Shown: in pieces, positions 11,839 through 22,425 of the stretch | Layout: every line of letters begins with the position of its first letter | Numbering within the stretch: the first letter of the stretch is position 1 | Assembly (NCBI GenBank): GCA_003971905.1 | Contig: RSEE01000062.1 | Coordinates: 337,695 to 401,694, forward strand | Length of the DNA: 64,000 nt | Reading direction: 5' to 3' | From: Moniliella sp. 'wahieum' | Taxonomy: Eukaryota; Basidiomycota; Moniliellomycetes; Moniliellales; Moniliellaceae | The notes under the pieces: generated by a model | What the model was told of the DNA's origin: nothing | Databases searched by the model: none | The model's input: only the letters and a program-made list of their open reading frames with translations | Translations under genes and position numbers: made by a program

Positions 11839-13363
11839 GCCCGACACGGTGACTTTTCTGGATCTGACAGATCTAAGATCTAACATCTGACAGGTGACAT
11901 GCCGCGACACGTGACATTGAGACGAGATATATACTGTGAGACATGTGATCGATGATCGATGATCTCTCGTGCCGTGTGCCTGGTGTGCCTGGACTGTGGC
12001 GTGGCGTACGTTGCGTCCTCTTTTTACGCCTTTTACGCCTTGCTAGTAGGTCTTCGCGCTTTATAGGCCCTAAAGACTTCGTAGATCGAGTAGATCGTTT
12101 GTATACGACAAGCTATTGGCTCATCCTCCCCCTTTCCCTTGCTCCGCCCTCTCGCTCATGCGGAGCGCGTCTCTTTAAGCTATCCAACCTCTTCAAAAGC
12201 TTCAAGGCGCTTCAAGCTTCAAGGCTCGTTAGTCAAGGTTCAACGTTCAAGATTCAAGCTTCTAGCTACAAGCATCGCGTCATGCACGTCATGCCCCCAT
12301 TGACCATCACGCTCAGCATCAAATATTATTAGTCGGTCGATAGACAGAGGCTATATAGTCACTAGTCACTGCTGTCAGGCCTGCCAGCGCTGAAGAGGCC
12401 AGAGCGCCTGAACGCCTACCTGAGGCCTCTTGGGCCCTGGTGAGCCCTGGTGAAGCCTCAGCCCCCACATGGGCGCAGTCACTAGTAGTCAGCTGCCGCT
12501 TTCCAAAGGCAAATGTCAATGAAGCGCGCCACGGCGTAAGTGCCTGCGCTGCCAAGCTTTGCGCGTTGCATTGCATCAGTACATGATGCATGAGATCTGA
12601 GATAGCATCGAAATGCGGGGGGCGGACAAGGCGGACACATGCCTGCTCGAGCGGGAGAGAGGGCTTCTGGGGTCTGAAGCTCATACAGACCCCCAGTGCC
12701 TGGGTGCTTGAGCCCCTCCATAAAGCAGAGCGCCAGTGCCAGGGAGCGCCTATTGGCTCTTATATATTCGTCGTCACTAGTAACTGAGACGTTATCAGTG
12801 TGTCGATAAGCTGTGCGCCTTCGCCCCGTCGACTGACCTCGACATGTGCTTGCCGAGTTCTACGCCTTTTCTCTGCCCACCCTCCTATTTGACAAATGCC
12901 GGATGGGGGAGGGGTTGGGGCATTAGGGTGTTTGGGTGCATTGAGGTCTGATGATGCCATGAGGCGAGAGGCCTGTGAGGGTTCTCTCTCTGGAGCTCTC
13001 TATGAGACCCTGCACCCTTGAGCTTTGATTCTGTTGTGGCTCGCGCCTTGTCCTTTTTGTGCACACGAAAGAGCCTTTACTTGCTAGCACCATTCGTTGA
13101 TGCCCCAGCTCGGTCCTCTTTCACATATTGTTAGTAACCACACGGATATAGTCACAGTACCGAAAATGGCTGTGGTGGTGTATGTATAAACCAACCGCCA
13201 CAACAGGCTCTCCGTCCCGCCCCACCCTGCCCCTTTCGTTCATCGCTGGACAACCACTTCTATCACAACTTCACCACTGTCCCAACAGCCTTACAGCTCC
13301 AGCCCAGCACACTCTCCGACAAAGCGCCTTTGGCCCAGTCAGCCCCAGCTCACCGTCGTAACC

Positions 13364-15846
13364 ATGGTTGCCCGTACGCTCTGACCCCTTTCCTTCCTCG
13401 TCTACCTAGAGGTGTGCGAATTGTTACTACATCGCATCCCTATGAGCTAACCCCTTCTTGCTCATACTCTGATTCAGCATCCCAAACCGTGGGTTTCGAT
13501 GAAAGCGTGGTTCCGGTCGGTTCCAAAGATGATAATATCCTCCGGGCGGAGGTTAATAGCACCAGTCCTATTGACGAAAAGAAGTTGGATGGGATCGACA
13601 GTAATGTGCTCGAAAAGCTTAGTGGAAGTGACGCCCGCCGCTTTGATCCTTCCTTCACCCATCCTCTACCCACTATCGACGAGCTGAAAACTCTTCGTCG
13701 CCTTCCTGCCCCAGTTCCCTGGCGTGCGTTTGGCGTGGCCATATGTGAATTGGCAGAACGCTTCTCGTACTATGGTGTCATCAACGCCTTCACCAACTTT
13801 ATTCAACAACCCCGTCCTCCCTACAGTCAGGTGGCCGCAAGGTGCCAATCGAGCCTCGAATGGGGTGACGGGTGCGCTCCACAAAGGTCAGCGGGCCGCA
13901 TTTGGCATTACAACCTTCAACTCCTTCTGGGTTTACTGCATGCCTCTGCTCGGTGCTTACCTGGCCGACTCATACTGGGGTCGTTTTAAAACGATTGCTA
14001 TTGCACTGGTCATCGCAACCATTGGCCACATATTCTCATTAGTACGTGCATTCCCCCTCCTTTTCATCACAGCGCTGAGACAATCCGGCGGGAACGTGAC
14101 ATTGACTTTGACTCGCAGTCAGTGCCATCCCTTCCGTTATGGACAACGTCAACGGATCGTATGCCTGCCTCATCATTGCTATCATTATCTTTGGTGTGGG
14201 TACAGGTTGGTTCAAGTCTTCGGTACGTTTCTGGCCTCTCGTTCACCGATATAATATTTCATTGAAAGGTATGTACTGACTTTTGAGCATCTTCTGTTCT
14301 CAGGTGAGCCCTCTCATTGCCGAACAGGTAGCGGCAACCAAGATGTACACCACCACCCTCGAGAAGAGCAACGAGAGGGTGATTATTGACCCCAGTCTGA
14401 CTCTGACGCGCCTGTTCATGGTCTTGTACGTCCCTTTTTTCTCACGGAAGAGAATAGCATATATATATATGCGCACTTATTGATCTACCGTCTATGTTCA
14501 GCTATTTGTTCATCAACATTGGTGCCCTGGGCGGCCAAGTTGGTATGGCCTACTCTGAAAGTACGTCCCCCTTTTCTACCATTCTACCTTCTTTACTAAA
14601 CGCTGTTATTGACGGTGCTTTTCTGCCCAATAGAATATGTAGGATTTTGGCTGGAGTACACCTTCCAACCATCTTGCTGCTGATCTGTGGGCCCGTGTTA
14701 TACTTCTGGCGCAATTACTACATCAAGACACCCCCATCTGGATCGCTCATGCCGTCAGCTTTTCGCATTCTGTGGTTCTGCACGAAACCCTGCTTCAGCT
14801 GGAACCCAGTCAAGATGTTCAAGAAGATGAGGGCCGATGACTTTTGGGATTATGCGCTTCCCAGCCGCTTCTCCCGGAAACGCGTCCCAAGTGGATGACA
14901 TTTGAAGATATATGGGTGATGGAGGTGCGCCGGACGTTCAAGGCATGCCAAGTGTTTTGTCTCTTGCCCATTTCCAGCTGGCGTACAATCAAATGACGTC
15001 CAACCTTCTCTCGCAGGCTGCTACCATGCGACTTAATGGTGCCCAACAGTATCATTCAGAACCTGGACCCCATTGGTATGCCTCCTTCTTGACTCTCCTT
15101 CTTGCTTGTTGTAATTATCGCAACGGATGACAGAGTATGCTAACCTTTTGAACCCACCCGCCCCCTCTAATAAATAGCCATTATCATCCTTGTCCCAATT
15201 CTGGACTTTGTCGTCTACCCCATGCTGCGTCGACGCGGATGGAGGGTGTCTGCACTTCAGCGCATGGCGGTCGGGTACCAAGTTGCGGCTCTGGCCATGG
15301 TGTACGCAGCCGTGACCCAGCACTTCATTTACAAGAAACACCCTGTGGCTACTACGCCGCCACGTGCGACACAAAGGTGCCGATTACCGTGTGGCAACAA
15401 TCGGGGGCGTACATTCTGATTGCCACATCGGAACTCTTTGTCAATGTGCCTTCGCTTGAGTATGCCTACTCCAAGGCCCCCAAAAAGATGAAGTCGTTTG
15501 TGATGGGCATCCAACTGTTCACCTCAGCTATCAGCTCGGCCATCGGAGAGGCATTTACCCCCATCAGTAATGACCCCAAGCTGGTGGAGAACTATATCAT
15601 TGTTGCTGGCCTTTCGAGCGGAGCGGGGATTGTATTCATCTTTGTACGCACAGTGCACTCTCTCTTTTCGAAGAGAGGAGGGGGGGATGCGAGCAAAGCT
15701 AACCTGTGAATTACTTTCTGCTCTGCAGTTGTTCTACAATCTGGACCGCCAAGAGGAGCACCTCAACAATCTGGACCGCGAAGGGGAAACGGTTGGAGGA
15801 GGAAATCCGTCACGAGCACAAGCGGGCACAGCACCACGAGACTTAG
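13364..15846 (+). CDS. POT/PTR2-family proton-coupled oligopeptide transporter
   Basis: A 12-TM major-facilitator protein predicted to import di- and tripeptides with protons across the plasma membrane. Exon 1 (MVA..) starts at 13364 after ACC. The family motif ELAERFSYYG is at about 13750-13780, followed by WVYCMPLLGAYLADSYWGR, the PTR2 signature region, at 13928-13984. FLFINIGALGGQVGMAYSE lies in the middle and ELFVNVPSLEYAYSKAPKKMKS at 15430-15490. The C-terminus is a charged helix ending EHKRAQHHET at 15846. At least seven introns are visible: 13374-13477, 14043-14118, 14223-14304, about 14431-14501, about 14557-14631, about 15075-15178 and about 15641-15729. Frame changes near 13830, 14660, 14870 and 15340 look like missing bases. 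Confidence 0.87.
13374..13477 (+). other. First intron of the peptide transporter
   Basis: GTACGCTCTG...GATTCAG. Splicing joins ATGGTTGCCC to CATCCCAAACC, giving MVAPSQTVGFDES; without it the ATG reads into a stop after six codons. Confidence 0.65.
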
Positions 15847-16776
15847 ACGTACCTCATCTACTTCCGCGCTCGTATCTCTCTCTATACGCGGACTGTGGTT
15901 GCATCAACGCTTCTTACCTTCCCCCCTTCGCCCACTCTCTGTTCCTTCTCTTTGTATCGTTCGCCACCCGCTTTGGTCGCCGTACCGATGACACTGTGGG
16001 CCTCACACATGTCGCTGTCATTTTATCATGTGTGGGCCATCACTCTTGTGGCTTTATTCCCGTTGATATGATTTGTATATGTACTACGAGGCCCCGTCAA
16101 CACAGTGTGCTCGTGTGAGTGGGTCTGTGGCTGTCGGTCTCTTGTCCCTGCTCTGTTATCCCCGCCTCTCGCTTTTTGACAGTGTGGTTTCGCACGCCCG
16201 CATTTCTTGTTGAATATTGTTGATGGCACCTCACGTTAAACATGTTGACGATAACGCATGTCGATGTTGCATCCATTTTCTGGGTCTGATACAGGACAAT
16301 AGTAAGAAGAAAGTGTTTTGTTACGTGAGTTTATGGTAATACTACAGCCAATCCGACGTGTCGTGGTATGTATTTCCCCCGTACTAGTCCAAACGGAAGT
16401 CCACTATATTGCGTTTGACTTCAAATTGCTTTCTCGTCAAGCTCTGTGGTGGCGTGTTGGTGGAAAGAAGAGCGCAGTCTCTACAAAAGCATGGAACGAT
16501 GGTATGCAAAAGGTCAATATAATATCGAAGGACACTGGATGTCTTACCCACACGTACCAAACACGTCGCTTTTCATCAAGCAACAACTATACATTGAAGG
16601 TATGCATTTCCAGCCCAATGAAAAATGAGGTTTCCACATTCACTGTCCTCTCTGGTGGCACACAGCGGTGTGATCCCATTTGGAGTTGCAATAAAAGAAA
16701 CCACAGGGAGTTTAGCTTTTGCAGCTGCTGGAAGGCCTCTGGAAGACCCATGCTTCAAATGAGCTTGCAAAAAAGA
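15847..16776. other. Intergenic region
   Basis: Downstream of the peptide transporter and of the tRNA-Gly 3' end. Open frames here have no family motif and one runs through the tRNA. Nothing else is seen. Confidence 0.45.
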
Positions 16777-16870
16777 TGCTTCAAAGGGGAATCGAACCCC
16801 TGTCACATCGACGCCTCACAGGCGCGGGGCCATCTGGCAACGATGTAGTATACCACTAACCCATTGAAGC
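16777..16870 (-). tRNA. tRNA-Gly(GCC) with intron
   Basis: Minus strand. The acceptor GCTTCAA (16864-16870) pairs with TTGAAGC (16778-16784) and 16777 is the discriminator. The D arm is GGTTAGTGGTATAC and the T arm AGGGGTTCGATTCCCCT. The anticodon stem CATCG/CGATG closes a loop with GCC (16836-16838). A 23-base intron (16812-16834) follows position 37. Its 5' end faces the LTR element. Confidence 0.9.
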
Positions 16871-16919
16871 TTTGAAAGGGTGTGTAGCCATAGTTTTTCC
16901 TCCAAGAGGAAGATACCTT

Positions 16920-16924
16920 AGCCC
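16920..16924. repeat. Target-site duplication, left copy
   Basis: AGCCC immediately left of the left LTR, matching AGCCC at 21625-21629 on the far side. A 5-base duplication is usual for LTR retrotransposon integrases. Confidence 0.85.
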
Positions 16925-17275
16925 TGCTAGAGTGCGACTTGGGAGCACTCGCGATCCTATGGATCGGCTGCAAAGCAGCCTTCAGACAAGGCGTGAAGGC
17001 AAAGTGGTGAGCCACAAGTCTTCAAGCAACGTCTCATTGTGAGGAGCAACAGGTCAAGAAAGGAAGCAGAGGCGTACCTTCAGACAAGGCGTGAAGGCAA
17101 AGTGGTGAGCCACAAGTCTTCAAGCAACGTCTGAAGGGAAGGAGAAAGGAGAGAGAGAAGGGAGATGGAGCGAGCAGGGCGCGCGCGGCCTGAGCGGAAC
17201 GCTTCCGCTCGGCTAGGCGAGCGTCACCGATCCATTGAGGGCCGTGCAGGAGAACCCTAGCAGTACCCTCTAGCA
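16925..17275 (-). repeat. Left LTR (3' LTR), 351 bases with internal duplication
   Basis: Same sequence as the right LTR except for about 100 extra bases. A block of about 55 bases (TTCAGACAAGGCGTGAAGGC onward) occurs twice, at about 16980-17035 and 17080-17133, separated by about 43 bases. Otherwise only a few small differences separate the two LTRs. Confidence 0.9.
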
Positions 17276-17828
17276 GCCCCCCTCGGTGAGCTCGCCAGAC
17301 CACAGGTGGTGGTGGTCCTCGGCCAAGGGCCAAGGCATGGATGAAAGAAGAAAGGATGTCTCCAACGCCTCTGGTCAAAAGTGAAAGGAAAACATAATTG
17401 GCAAGCGATGTTGCCAAGTCAAGGAAGAAACAGTATATTCAACGCATGGAGGTAAGGAGGAAGCGTAGAAAGTCACAGAGGTCAATTCAACTTGGAAGTA
17501 TAAACAACATGTGCCAAGTCGAAACAGGATGTTCAGCGTATGAGGGGGAAGCGTAGAAAGTCATAGAGGTCAATTCAACTTGGAGGTAGAAACAACATGT
17601 TCCAAGTCGAAAGAGTATGCTGAACGTGTGCAGGTAAGGAAGTTTCGAAAGTCATAGAGGTCGATTCAACTTGGAGATATAGACAATATGCCAAGTCGAA
17701 CCGAAGCCAAAGTCGAACAGTAAAAACGTAGAGTTGGAGGTCGAGTAGAGCCATAGAAGGCAATTCAACTGGAAAGAAACCAACAAGTCAAAGTGGCACA
17801 GTCATGAAAAAGAGAAAAAGGACCAAAT
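17276..17828 (-). repeat. Imperfect ~90-base repeats beside the 3' LTR
   Basis: At least four diverged copies of a unit containing GTCAATTCAACTTGGA and CAAGTCGAA start at about 17481, 17569, 17660 and 17759. They contain stops in all minus frames, so this part looks non-coding, unlike the repeats that follow. The extreme left holds the candidate polypurine tract. Confidence 0.65.
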
Positions 17829-20800
17829 TCAGGACAGAAAAAGGATGACGACTGGTTCAACCGCCACGCGGACCAGCGTCAACGATGGTTCGAAAGTACC
17901 TTGTAGGTGATCAGTACACTTCGCAAGCAGCACCGCTGGCAAAGGAGCGACCAAAGTTTCCGGGCCCGGGTCAGGGATGAAAGTGCAACGGCTGCTCATG
18001 TAGCGTACACTAGAGACAGTGCCTCCCGTCTTGAGACAGCCAAAGAAACTCCCACTTGGGCCAGAAAGGAAACCATAGCCGCCCATGCAGCCCACATAGT
18101 CAACAGCACCGCCAATCTTGGAACGGTCAAGGTACCCCGCGCCCGGGTCAGGTAGGAAACGGCCACAACCATTAGTGTAACCTAAACCGTCAACAGCGCC
18201 ACTGCTCTTGAGACGGTCGAAGTATCCCCCGCCCGGGTCAAGTAGAAAATTGCCACAACCATTAGTGTAGCCGAAACTGTCAACAGTAGCACTGGTCTTG
18301 GGACGGTCAAAGTACCCCCCGCCCGTGTCAAAGAGGAAACTGCCACCGCTGTCAGTGTGGCCCAAACTGTCAACAGCAGCACTGGTCTTGGGACGGCCAA
18401 AGTACCCCCCGCCCAGGTCAGATAGGAAAGTGCCACCGCTGCCCGTGTAGCCCAAAACATAAACGGTGCCCCCGATCGTCGATCGGTCAAAGTACCACTG
18501 GTCCGAGTCAGGTAAGAAACTGCCACAGCCGCCCGTGTAGCCCAAATCGTAAACGGTGCCTGTGGTCTTGGAACGATCAAAATACCACCCGCCCGGGTCA
18601 GATAGGAAGCCGTCAGAACCCCCATCATGTTGGGTGCAATGGGAGAGCGGGACGTTAAAGCAGAGCACACAAGAGGACCAACGAGTCCGCACATTACCTC
18701 CCTAGCTAACCAAGTAAGAAGGCAGCTAGGGTGGCTTGCGTCGGTGTTGGGCCCCGGCCAAGAGACCTCAGGTCAGTATCAATATTCTCTCCCGACATGA
18801 CAATGTGTGCCTGAGGGTCGGTGCCGTGCCCGTGCTTAATTTGGAACAGGCAGGCCTGCCAACACATGGTGAGTATCGCTGAAAAGGGTGGGTGGGAGGG
18901 AACAGTAAGGCAAGGTGGTCCGGGCGCGTAAATGCATGTGCGGAAGGACGAGGGCAGCCCCCCTTTTTCCCGCATCCCGTCGATGGCCGCAAGCTCTGAC
19001 ACAGCGGCAATCGCCTTCCCTGCGTATGGTGCTAGGCCGACCGTGCAAAGCTTGTCCGCAAGCTCGGCGACCGTTAATTCTCCATGTCCAGCCGCCAGGT
19101 CGACACCGCCACACGCCATCGGCCCCCCTTGATCGGACGCTCGGCCAATAGCAGCGCGCGACATCGGTCCCCCTTGGTCAGGCACCAGGCCGACACGTCC
19201 ACACGCCATCGACCCCCCTTTGTCAGGCGCCTGGCCAATAGCACCACACGCTATCGGTCCCCCTTTGTCAGGCGCTTGGCCAATGGCACCACACGCGGTC
19301 GGCCCCCCTTTGTCGGGCGCCTGGCCAATAGCACCACACGCTATCGGCCCCCCTTGGTCGGGTGCCTGATGGACGTCAATGGGAACCGGGCCACCAAGCG
19401 CCTGGTCGGACGCCATGCCATCCACCGGCCCCCCTTTGTCAGACGCTAGGCCAACCCACCGGCCCCCCTTGATAGGGTGCCAAGCCAACCACCGGCCCCC
19501 TTCATCGGGTACCGGGCCAGCCATCGTTTCCTCTTCATCGGGTGAAGAGGCACCAAGCGCCATCGGCCCCCCTTGGCCAGGCGCTGGACTTTAACAGGTA
19601 CCAGGCCCGAGCGCCTGATCAGGTGCCATGCCATCCACCGTCCCACTGTATCACGCCAGGCCAGCCACCGGCCCCCTTGATCGGGTGCCAAGTCAGCCAT
19701 TGTTTCCCCTTCATCGGTGCAAAGGACCGAGCGCAATCAGCCCCCCTTTACCAGGCGCCGGGACTGCAACGGGTACCGGGCCACCAAGCGCCTGACGGTG
19801 TCTGATCCTGAGCCACGATAGCAACTGACATGGACCTGGGGGAATGCACCTCCCGTGACGCATAGTCACCACCCGCTGGGGGTAAGTCCGGGCCGACAGA
19901 TGTCATCGCAGCCACAGGATCCGGTTCGGCGATAGCAGCTGGCGTGGACCTGGGGGAATGCACCTCCCGTGACGCATAGTCACCACCCGCTGGGGGTAAG
20001 CCCGGGCCGACAGATGCCATCGCAGCCACAGGATCCGGCTTGGCGATAGCAGCTGGCGTGGACCTGGGGGAATGCACCTCCCGTGACACATAGTCACCAC
20101 CCGCTGGGGGTAAGTCCGGGCCGACAGATGCCATCGCAGCCACAGGATCCGGTTCGGCGATAGCAGCTGGCGTGGACCTGGGCGAATGCACCCCCAGTGA
20201 CGCATGGTCACCACCCGCTGGGGGTAAATCCGGACCAACAGGTGCCATCGCAACCACCGCTGGAACCTGAGCAGCAACAGCAACTGACCCCTCCTGGAGC
20301 GAATGCGCCCCCGATCGTATGGACTTGATCCGCCGGTCGTGAATCAGGGTCGACGGATTCCATCGGAGCCACAAGGTCATGAACCACGACAGCAGGTGAC
20401 ATGGACTCGGAGGAATGTGCTTCCGACGGTATACAGGCACCATGTTCTGTGAGTAAGTCCGGGCCAACAGACGGCATTGCTGCAACAGGGTCGTACCCAA
20501 CAGCAGTTAACTCAGCCCCGGACTTGGGACTAGCGGAATGCATCGTCAGTAAATCAGGACCAACGCGTGGCATCTTGCCCAGAGGCTCATGGGCGACAGC
20601 AACTGGCTCACACGCGGGCGAAGCAAGGTGTTCCGCTGGCTCGCTGGCACCACGAGCCGGGAAAGGCTCGTCAACGAGTGGTGCTGCAACCAGAGGTTTA
20701 CCCTCTCCACCAGTGCAATCACGAGAGCAATCCACATCCTTGGGGCCAGGCACGACCACACCTTGGGGCTCTCTGATACAGTCCGCTGGGTCGAGGAGCA

Positions 20801-21369
20801 TGTCACGCATGGCACGACGCTTCAGATCGACATGGTGTTTGGAAGCCTGATTGCCCTCGTACAGTTTCCAAGCATTACGCACTGCCTTGAGATGGCGAAG
20901 ATTGCCTTCTGCAAGTCCTCAAAGGTGGAGAAGCGATGAGACTTGGTATAAAAGACGTAGGCAACATAGAAGTCGGTCGGTGTGAGCAAGAAGTTTTCGC
21001 CACCATGGCCTTTATTGTAGTCGGTAATGATATCAGCCACAATAGAGTCCTTGTCTGCCACTGCAGAACCAGGGAGCGGGGAGGCGATGCCACTCATCGG
21101 CATACCCAGTGGCGAATGGTAGGAATGACTTCCAGGATGAACTTGGCAGCGACGTCCTCGTCAACGTCCGAAAGAACGACGTTCAGTTGAGCCCAAGCAT
21201 AAGTCGTGCCCTTGATGCGAAAAGCCGGCCACTTCGCTGTCGTGCCAGGAGCTATCCCGACTTGGGAGTTGGGGTCAAACTCGCCACGACGAACATACGC
21301 TTCCACAATGTCGCGAGGCGAGGAAACCGGGTGCGCAGAATGCGCAGAGGCAGAAGATAAGGGCGACAT
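17829..21369 (-). CDS. Repeat-rich protein of the LTR element (gag-position, unknown)
   Basis: Minus-strand coding runs from ATG 21369, five bases from the LTR edge, to about 18706 or 17829. The first 180 or so residues look like a normal folded domain (VEAYVRRGEFDPNSQ, KWPAFRIKGTTYAWAQLN, DFYVAYVFYTKSHRFST), then a helical stretch (NAWKLYEGNQASKHH). Next come three tandem-repeat classes: 38-residue units (DLPPAGGDYASREVHSP) at about 19810-20230, 15-residue units (GQAPDKGGPIACGAI) at about 19090-19370, and 30-residue units (DPGGGYFDRLKSSGAV) at about 17940-18640. A non-repeat segment with AELADKLCTVGLAPYAGKA separates the last two. The frame breaks at least five times, as in neighbouring host genes, and a stop at 18706 may divide it. 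No known family recognised; its place matches gag. Confidence 0.5.
17940..18645 (-). repeat. 90-base tandem repeats, about 8 copies
   Basis: The unit is exactly 90 bases where measured and encodes a 30-residue Gly/Asp/Tyr-rich repeat on the minus strand (GGGYFDR, GYTNGCG). The copies are degenerate but stay in one frame through about 280 codons. Confidence 0.85.
19085..19375 (-). repeat. 45-base tandem repeats, about 6-7 copies
   Basis: The unit is 45 bases and encodes GQAPDKGGPIACGAI on the minus strand. Less regular related units with the core CCGGCCCCC continue to about 19760. Confidence 0.85.
19805..20260 (-). repeat. 114-base tandem repeats, 4 copies
   Basis: The unit is 114 bases and encodes a 38-residue repeat with DPVAAMASVGPDLPPAGGDY on the minus strand. 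Related single units (VGPDLLT) continue to about 20570. Confidence 0.88.
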
Positions 21370-21373
21370 AACC

Positions 21374-21624
21374 TGCTAGAGTGCGACTTGGGAGCACTCG
21401 CGATCCTATGGATCGGCTGCAAAGCAGCTTCAGACAAGGCGTGAAGGCAAAGTGGTGAGCCACAAGTCTTCAAGCAACGTCTGAAGGGAAGGAGAAAGGA
21501 GAGAGAGAAGGGAGATGGAGCGAGCAGGGCGCGCGCGGCCTGCGAGCGGAACGCTTCCGCTCGGCTAGGCGAGCGTCACCCCATTGAGGGCCGTGCAGGA
21601 GAACCCTAGCAGTACCCTCTAGCA
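21374..21624 (-). repeat. Right LTR (5' LTR), 251 bases
   Basis: Begins TGCTAGAGTGCGAC and ends ACCCTCTAGCA, with a perfect 8-base terminal inverted repeat. It carries an internal GAGTGC/GCACTC hairpin. Apart from the missing internal duplication it is almost identical to 16925-17275. Confidence 0.92.
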
Positions 21625-21629
21625 AGCCC
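21625..21629. repeat. Target-site duplication, right copy
   Basis: AGCCC immediately right of the right LTR, identical to 16920-16924. Confidence 0.85.
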
Positions 21630-22376
21630 AGCCTCTGAATTAGGTCGAAAACCATCTGTCTCCCGACCCGAAAATCAAATGTAGCTCGAGTGGATGTAAT
21701 GAGACATGTCGGAGCGATTCGATGAAGGTTGAACCTGCTAAAGACGATCTCTTCAACTGGTTCTTTCGAGTTTTCAAACGCTTTGGGTGTGCCTTGGGTG
21801 CTACTTCTTTCGATGTCAAAATTAAAGCACCCTCTCGTCCCTGTGGACTCTTTCGTTCCCGAGTACCCCCTCCAAGGTACATAGATGATCAAAATAGCGA
21901 AAAGAAGTAAACCCTGGTCGTATGACCGACGGAAGTAGTAGAATCGCGACAGGGAGAACCGTATATAACACGTATCATCATATAGTTGAAGGCAAAAAGG
22001 GGTATAGCCATGGCTGTAACTAGTAGACCGCAACATTGCCGACAAAAGAAAGTGCTCCCTCTCTGTACGACGAGTCAAAAGGCACCCTTGCGCCATTTAG
22101 TTGGATACCCACATTAACTGAAGTCACAGAGTTCGTCATTGAGTAACAACATTCTTTGGGTTAGAGCAGCACACACAGAATGGGCTGTGCGGCAAGCACT
22201 AACCATCTGTCTCTATTGCCTTAGGCCTTAAGGCCCAAGTACCTTTCATCCTGGGCTTTTCTCACAGGCTCTATTTATGGGGAATATGGGGAGCCAGAGT
22301 AATTGCATGTTCTAGTGCTGAGTGAGGCGAAAAATGTCATGCGATCGAGAGGGCATGAAAGCCTGCTAGAAGGAAG

Positions 22377-22425
22377 TGCTAGAGTGCGACTTGCCACTCT
22401 CGCAAGATCCTATGCGGAATCGCCT
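22377..22425. repeat. LTR fragment, relic
   Basis: TGCTAGAGTGCGACTTG followed by a diverged GATCCTATGCGGAATCG matches the first 45 or so bases of the intact LTRs. The rest of the LTR is missing, so an older copy was probably lost here. Confidence 0.65.

Larger units (their letters stand above)
8440..13363. other. Long gene-poor region
   Basis: Nearly 5 kb without a reading frame I can connect to a family. Open frames are short, overlap on both strands and have no recognisable motif. It contains a perfect 11-base inverted repeat (10336-10368), AAGCTT-rich tracts (11817-11838 and 12190-12262) and several CACTAGT motifs. It may be decayed mobile DNA. The right end holds the promoter of the oligopeptide transporter. 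Confidence 0.5.
16925..21624 (-). mobile_element. Non-autonomous LTR retrotransposon-like element
   Basis: A 4.7-kb element bounded by near-identical direct repeats that begin TGCTAGAG and end CTCTAGCA, and flanked by a 5-base duplication (AGCCC). The orientation is minus: the reading frame starts at 21369 just inside the right LTR, and the tract before the left LTR reads GAGGGGGGC on the minus strand, a plausible polypurine tract. I find no reverse transcriptase, integrase, protease or CCHC zinc knuckle. The interior is a single repeat-rich reading direction plus about 550 bases of repetitive DNA beside the 3' LTR. This fits a LARD-like element mobilised in trans. The near-identity of the LTRs implies recent insertion. 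Confidence 0.85.

Noticed and set aside
16318-16848. 176-codon plus-strand open frame
   Set aside because: It runs into the tRNA-Gly gene, has no motif, and is weakly protein-like.
18915-19805. Plus-strand open frames through the 45-base repeats
   Set aside because: Open on both strands because of repeat composition; the minus strand links to the ATG by the LTR and to the other repeat blocks.
17940-20260. Regularly spaced repeats resembling a CRISPR array
   Set aside because: Units are direct tandem copies with no unique spacers, lie in a eukaryotic genome, and keep a reading frame.
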